Below are positions 62,095 through 64,000 of a DNA stretch of 64,000 bases, in pieces; position 1 is the first letter of the stretch, and each line of letters opens with the position of its first letter. Source of the DNA: CAXSBR01 sp964236495 (GTDB lineage Bacteria; Actinomycetota; Actinomycetes; Mycobacteriales; Jatrophihabitantaceae). Location: positions 62,001 through 126,000 of the forward strand of contig CAXSBR010000006.1 of assembly GCA_964236495.1 (NCBI GenBank). The letters run 5' to 3'. The notes under the pieces were generated by a model. The model was not told where the DNA came from. It saw only the letters and a program-made list of their open reading frames with translations, and ran no database searches. A program made the position numbers and the translations under genes.

Positions 62095-63398
62095 GGCGAG
62101 GCGCTGCGCTGGGCATCACTGCTGGGCTGATGGCACTTGCCGCCTGTACATCGTCGAGCGCCGGTCACGCACCGAGTTCCAGCTCGGTCGCCGGGTCGGC
62201 AACGTCGCAGGCGGCGGCTACCAGTTCCGTGCCGGCGGAGAGCCCGACTACGCAGGTGACCACTCCGGTGTCGTCGGCGACCAACCCGGCGGGAACGACG
62301 ACCAGCCCCGTGCCGTCCGCGACCCGACCGGCGCACACGGCCGGGCTGCACTCGTCAACGCCCGTAATGGGGCCGGTCGGCGGCGCGGTGCCGTCGGGCT
62401 TTCGTCCCCTGTCCGCCACGTTCGTCAGCGCGTCTAACGGCTGGGTTCTGGGCACTGCTCCGTGCGCGAAAGCACCGTGTACGTCGATCGTGCGCACTCG
62501 TAACGGCGGGCGCACCTGGCACGGCATCCCCGCGCCCAAGGCCGCCCTGCAAACCGACGGCAGCCACGGCACCGGCTTACAAGCCATTCGGTTCGCCAAT
62601 AGCTCGGACGGCTGGGCGTTCGGCACCGACCTCTGGGCGACGCACGACGGCGGCGCGCACTGGCATCGCGTGGCGAAGCGGCGGAACGTCACTGACCTCG
62701 AGACCGGCGGCGGGTCGGTCTACTACGTCACCCGACCCTGTGACCAGCAAGGTAAGCCGACGAGCACGTGCACCGACGATGCGCACGTGTACGCCGCTGC
62801 GATCGGCTCGGACGCGTTCGGTCAGCTTGCAACGGTTTCGATGAGGTTTGCCGACGGGGGCGCGCTGCAGGGCTCATCGCTGACGGTCCACGGCACGACC
62901 TGGTGGCTGCCCACTCCCGCCTCGCTGTACCGCGGGCATGGCCGCTCCGCGCCGACCGCCCTGTCCAACCCCTGCCCGCAGGCGCGGTACAAGCCGGTCG
63001 AGCTGGCCGCCGCGAACGCTACGAACGTTGACGCACTCTGTGTCGGCGAAGGCGCGATGGGATCGATCGGCGGTCAGCTGCGTGGGTCCTCCGACGGCGG
63101 TGCGACATGGCGCAACGCGGGACCGATGCACCGGTTCGAAAGTGGCGTGTCCGCGGTATCCGACAACGGAGCCGGCGTGTTGATCGTGGCCGCGGCCAGT
63201 GCCGTCAGTGAGATCGCGCGGACCACGAATGACGGCCGTAAATTCGCCACGGTGTTGGTGTCGACCGTCGGCGGTGGCGGCATCGAGTGGTACGACGCCG
63301 GCTTCACCACCGCGTCGCAGGCGTTTGCGGTGCTGCGCCTGTCGCGGATGTACCTCTCCCGCGACGCCGGCGCTTCGTGGCACCGGGTCACCTTCTGA
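62091..63398 (+). CDS. BNR/Asp-box-repeat lipoprotein
   Basis: This 435-aa protein has a signal with lipobox 'LMALAACTSS', then a 70-residue Ser/Thr/Pro linker, then a beta-propeller with at least four Asp-box motifs: 'TRNGGRTWHG', 'THDGGAHWHR', 'SSDGGATWRN' and 'SRDAGASWHR'. The fold resembles sialidase-like or Ycf48-like propellers, but sialidase catalytic residues are not evident. The ATG overlaps the preceding stop (ATGA at 62091), so it is the last gene of the glycan operon and may bind the substrate at the cell surface. Confidence 0.85.
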   Translation: MRRGAALGITAGLMALAACTSSSAGHAPSSSSVAGSATSQAAATSSVPAESPTTQVTTPVSSATNPAGTTTSPVPSATRPAHTAGLHSSTPVMGPVGGAVPSGFRPLSATFVSASNGWVLGTAPCAKAPCTSIVRTRNGGRTWHGIPAPKAALQTDGSHGTGLQAIRFANSSDGWAFGTDLWATHDGGAHWHRVAKRRNVTDLETGGGSVYYVTRPCDQQGKPTSTCTDDAHVYAAAIGSDAFGQLATVSMRFADGGALQGSSLTVHGTTWWLPTPASLYRGHGRSAPTALSNPCPQARYKPVELAAANATNVDALCVGEGAMGSIGGQLRGSSDGGATWRNAGPMHRFESGVSAVSDNGAGVLIVAAASAVSEIARTTNDGRKFATVLVSTVGGGGIEWYDAGFTTASQAFAVLRLSRMYLSRDAGASWHRVTF

Positions 63399-63444
63399 GG
63401 TCCACAGCCGCTGCTGGGCGGCAGCCGGGTCGGAGCGACCGCTC

Positions 63445-64000
63445 TCACCCCGACCGTCGTAAGCCGTTCAGCACGACTGTGAGAAGGTGACGGCCGCGGA
63501 CCTCTGCCTCGGCCTCGTCCAGGCGGGACAGGCACCCGATGAGCAGGATGACGTCGCGCGCATCGACGTCGGGCCGGACGCTTCGGTTGGCCTTGCCGGC
63601 GTCCAACAGCAGGGTCAGCGCATCGCCGATCGGGCCGAGGCTGTGGGCGGACAGATCTCGCGATACGCCGGCCTCGACGGCGGAGAACACGCCGCGCTTC
63701 ACGCGCGCGTACTCGGCCACCCGGTCGAACCAGCGCGTCAACGCGGTGATCGGGTCGTGGTCGGCGAGTAAGGCGGGCGCGGCCTGCACGAGCTCGTCGA
63801 CGTCACGTCGATAGACCTCGGCGAGCAGATCTTCGCGAGTGGGGAAGTGCCGATACAGCGTGCCCTGCCCGACCCCGGCTTGCTTGGCCACTGCGCTGAG
63901 CTTCAGCTCCGGCGTCCGCGCCATCACCGCCCGCGCGGCCTGGACGAGTCGAGCGCGGTTCTCGATCGCATCGGCCCGACGCCGGGGCGCCTCTGTCGGC
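63445..64000 (-). CDS. TetR/AcrR family regulator (5' end outside the window)
   Basis: The visible part has the helix-turn-helix 'ELKLSAVAKQAGVGQGTLYR' and 'HFPTREDLLAEVYRRDVDEL'. The coding frame stays open to the right edge through 'RRRADAIENRARLVQAARAV', the normal first helix of TetR proteins, so the start lies beyond 64000. The C-terminal domain matches the SbtR/TetR_C_33-like group. It converges on the BNR lipoprotein gene. Confidence 0.88.
   Translation of the reverse strand, partial: PTEAPRRRADAIENRARLVQAARAVMARTPELKLSAVAKQAGVGQGTLYRHFPTREDLLAEVYRRDVDELVQAAPALLADHDPITALTRWFDRVAEYARVKRGVFSAVEAGVSRDLSAHSLGPIGDALTLLLDAGKANRSVRPDVDARDVILLIGCLSRLDEAEAEVRGRHLLTVVLNGLRRSG

Overview
The window is about 64 kb of high-GC actinobacterial chromosome, probably a draft scaffold, since it contains two 100-N gaps. 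The evidence for an actinobacterium is the strongly GC-biased codon use, the small SRP RNA (ffs) just upstream of dnaX, an F420-dependent LLM oxidoreductase, a DUF5522 protein, a Dcd of the actinobacterial type, and many GTG/TTG starts with ATGA/GTGA/TTGA overlaps. I cannot name the genus. Apart from ffs, dnaX, dcd, ilvE, one tRNA and idi, most of the window is accessory or metabolic.

Layout. 1-1.2 kb holds the end of a sugar ABC transporter (two permeases). 1.9-4.5 kb is a metal (Zn/Mn) ABC uptake operon with a Fur/Zur-type palindrome over its promoter and a perfect hairpin after it. 4.7-5.8 kb is gene-poor and contains a lipoprotein gene that looks frameshifted. 6.4-10.9 kb is a glutamine-synthetase-like gene followed by a split glutamate-synthase-like trio (glxB, glxC, glxD type). 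An SRPBCC protein, a DUF1345 protein, rocD, an SDR, a methyltransferase and a TetR/NmrA divergent pair follow up to 17.7 kb. A decayed VapBC pair sits beside tRNA-Gly(CCC) at 17.7-18.15 kb. A zinc-ribbon protein, dcd, ilvE (interrupted by a repeat array and gap 1), an HTTM-type pair and a LacI regulator lead to ffs and dnaX (gap 2 lies between them).

27-38 kb contains an AAA ATPase, a Gfo/Idh oxidoreductase, a DUF559 nuclease-like gene bracketed by 40-bp repeats, an F420-dependent enzyme, a broken HAD phosphatase, a cold-shock gene with a textbook terminator, a CDGSH protein facing a haem-oxygenase-like enzyme, and a phytoene-desaturase-like oxidoreductase. 37.7-41.7 kb is a sigma-regulator/LolA-like protein with an ABC exporter, then a lipase. 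41.9-47.4 kb is a ketose/polyol catabolic cluster (DeoR regulator, Zn alcohol dehydrogenase, PfkB kinase, FGGY kinase, divergent class II aldolase). 47.4-53 kb has a DEAD-box helicase, idi, a secreted phosphoesterase and lipoproteins. 53.4-63.4 kb is one long glycan-utilisation operon: LacI regulator with a perfect operator, ABC importer, GH130 enzyme, Gfo/Idh enzyme, a secreted (alpha/alpha)6-type enzyme and a BNR-repeat lipoprotein. A TetR gene runs off the right edge.

Most notable. Related short tandem-repeat arrays lie inside the ilvE reading frame and at the start of dnaX, with both assembly gaps falling in or at them. A DUF559 gene is framed by matching imperfect-hairpin direct repeats. 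The GltS-like GlxD has lost all three Fe-S cysteines. The GH130 operon carries two secreted proteins of unknown role. I found no CRISPR array, prophage or transposase.
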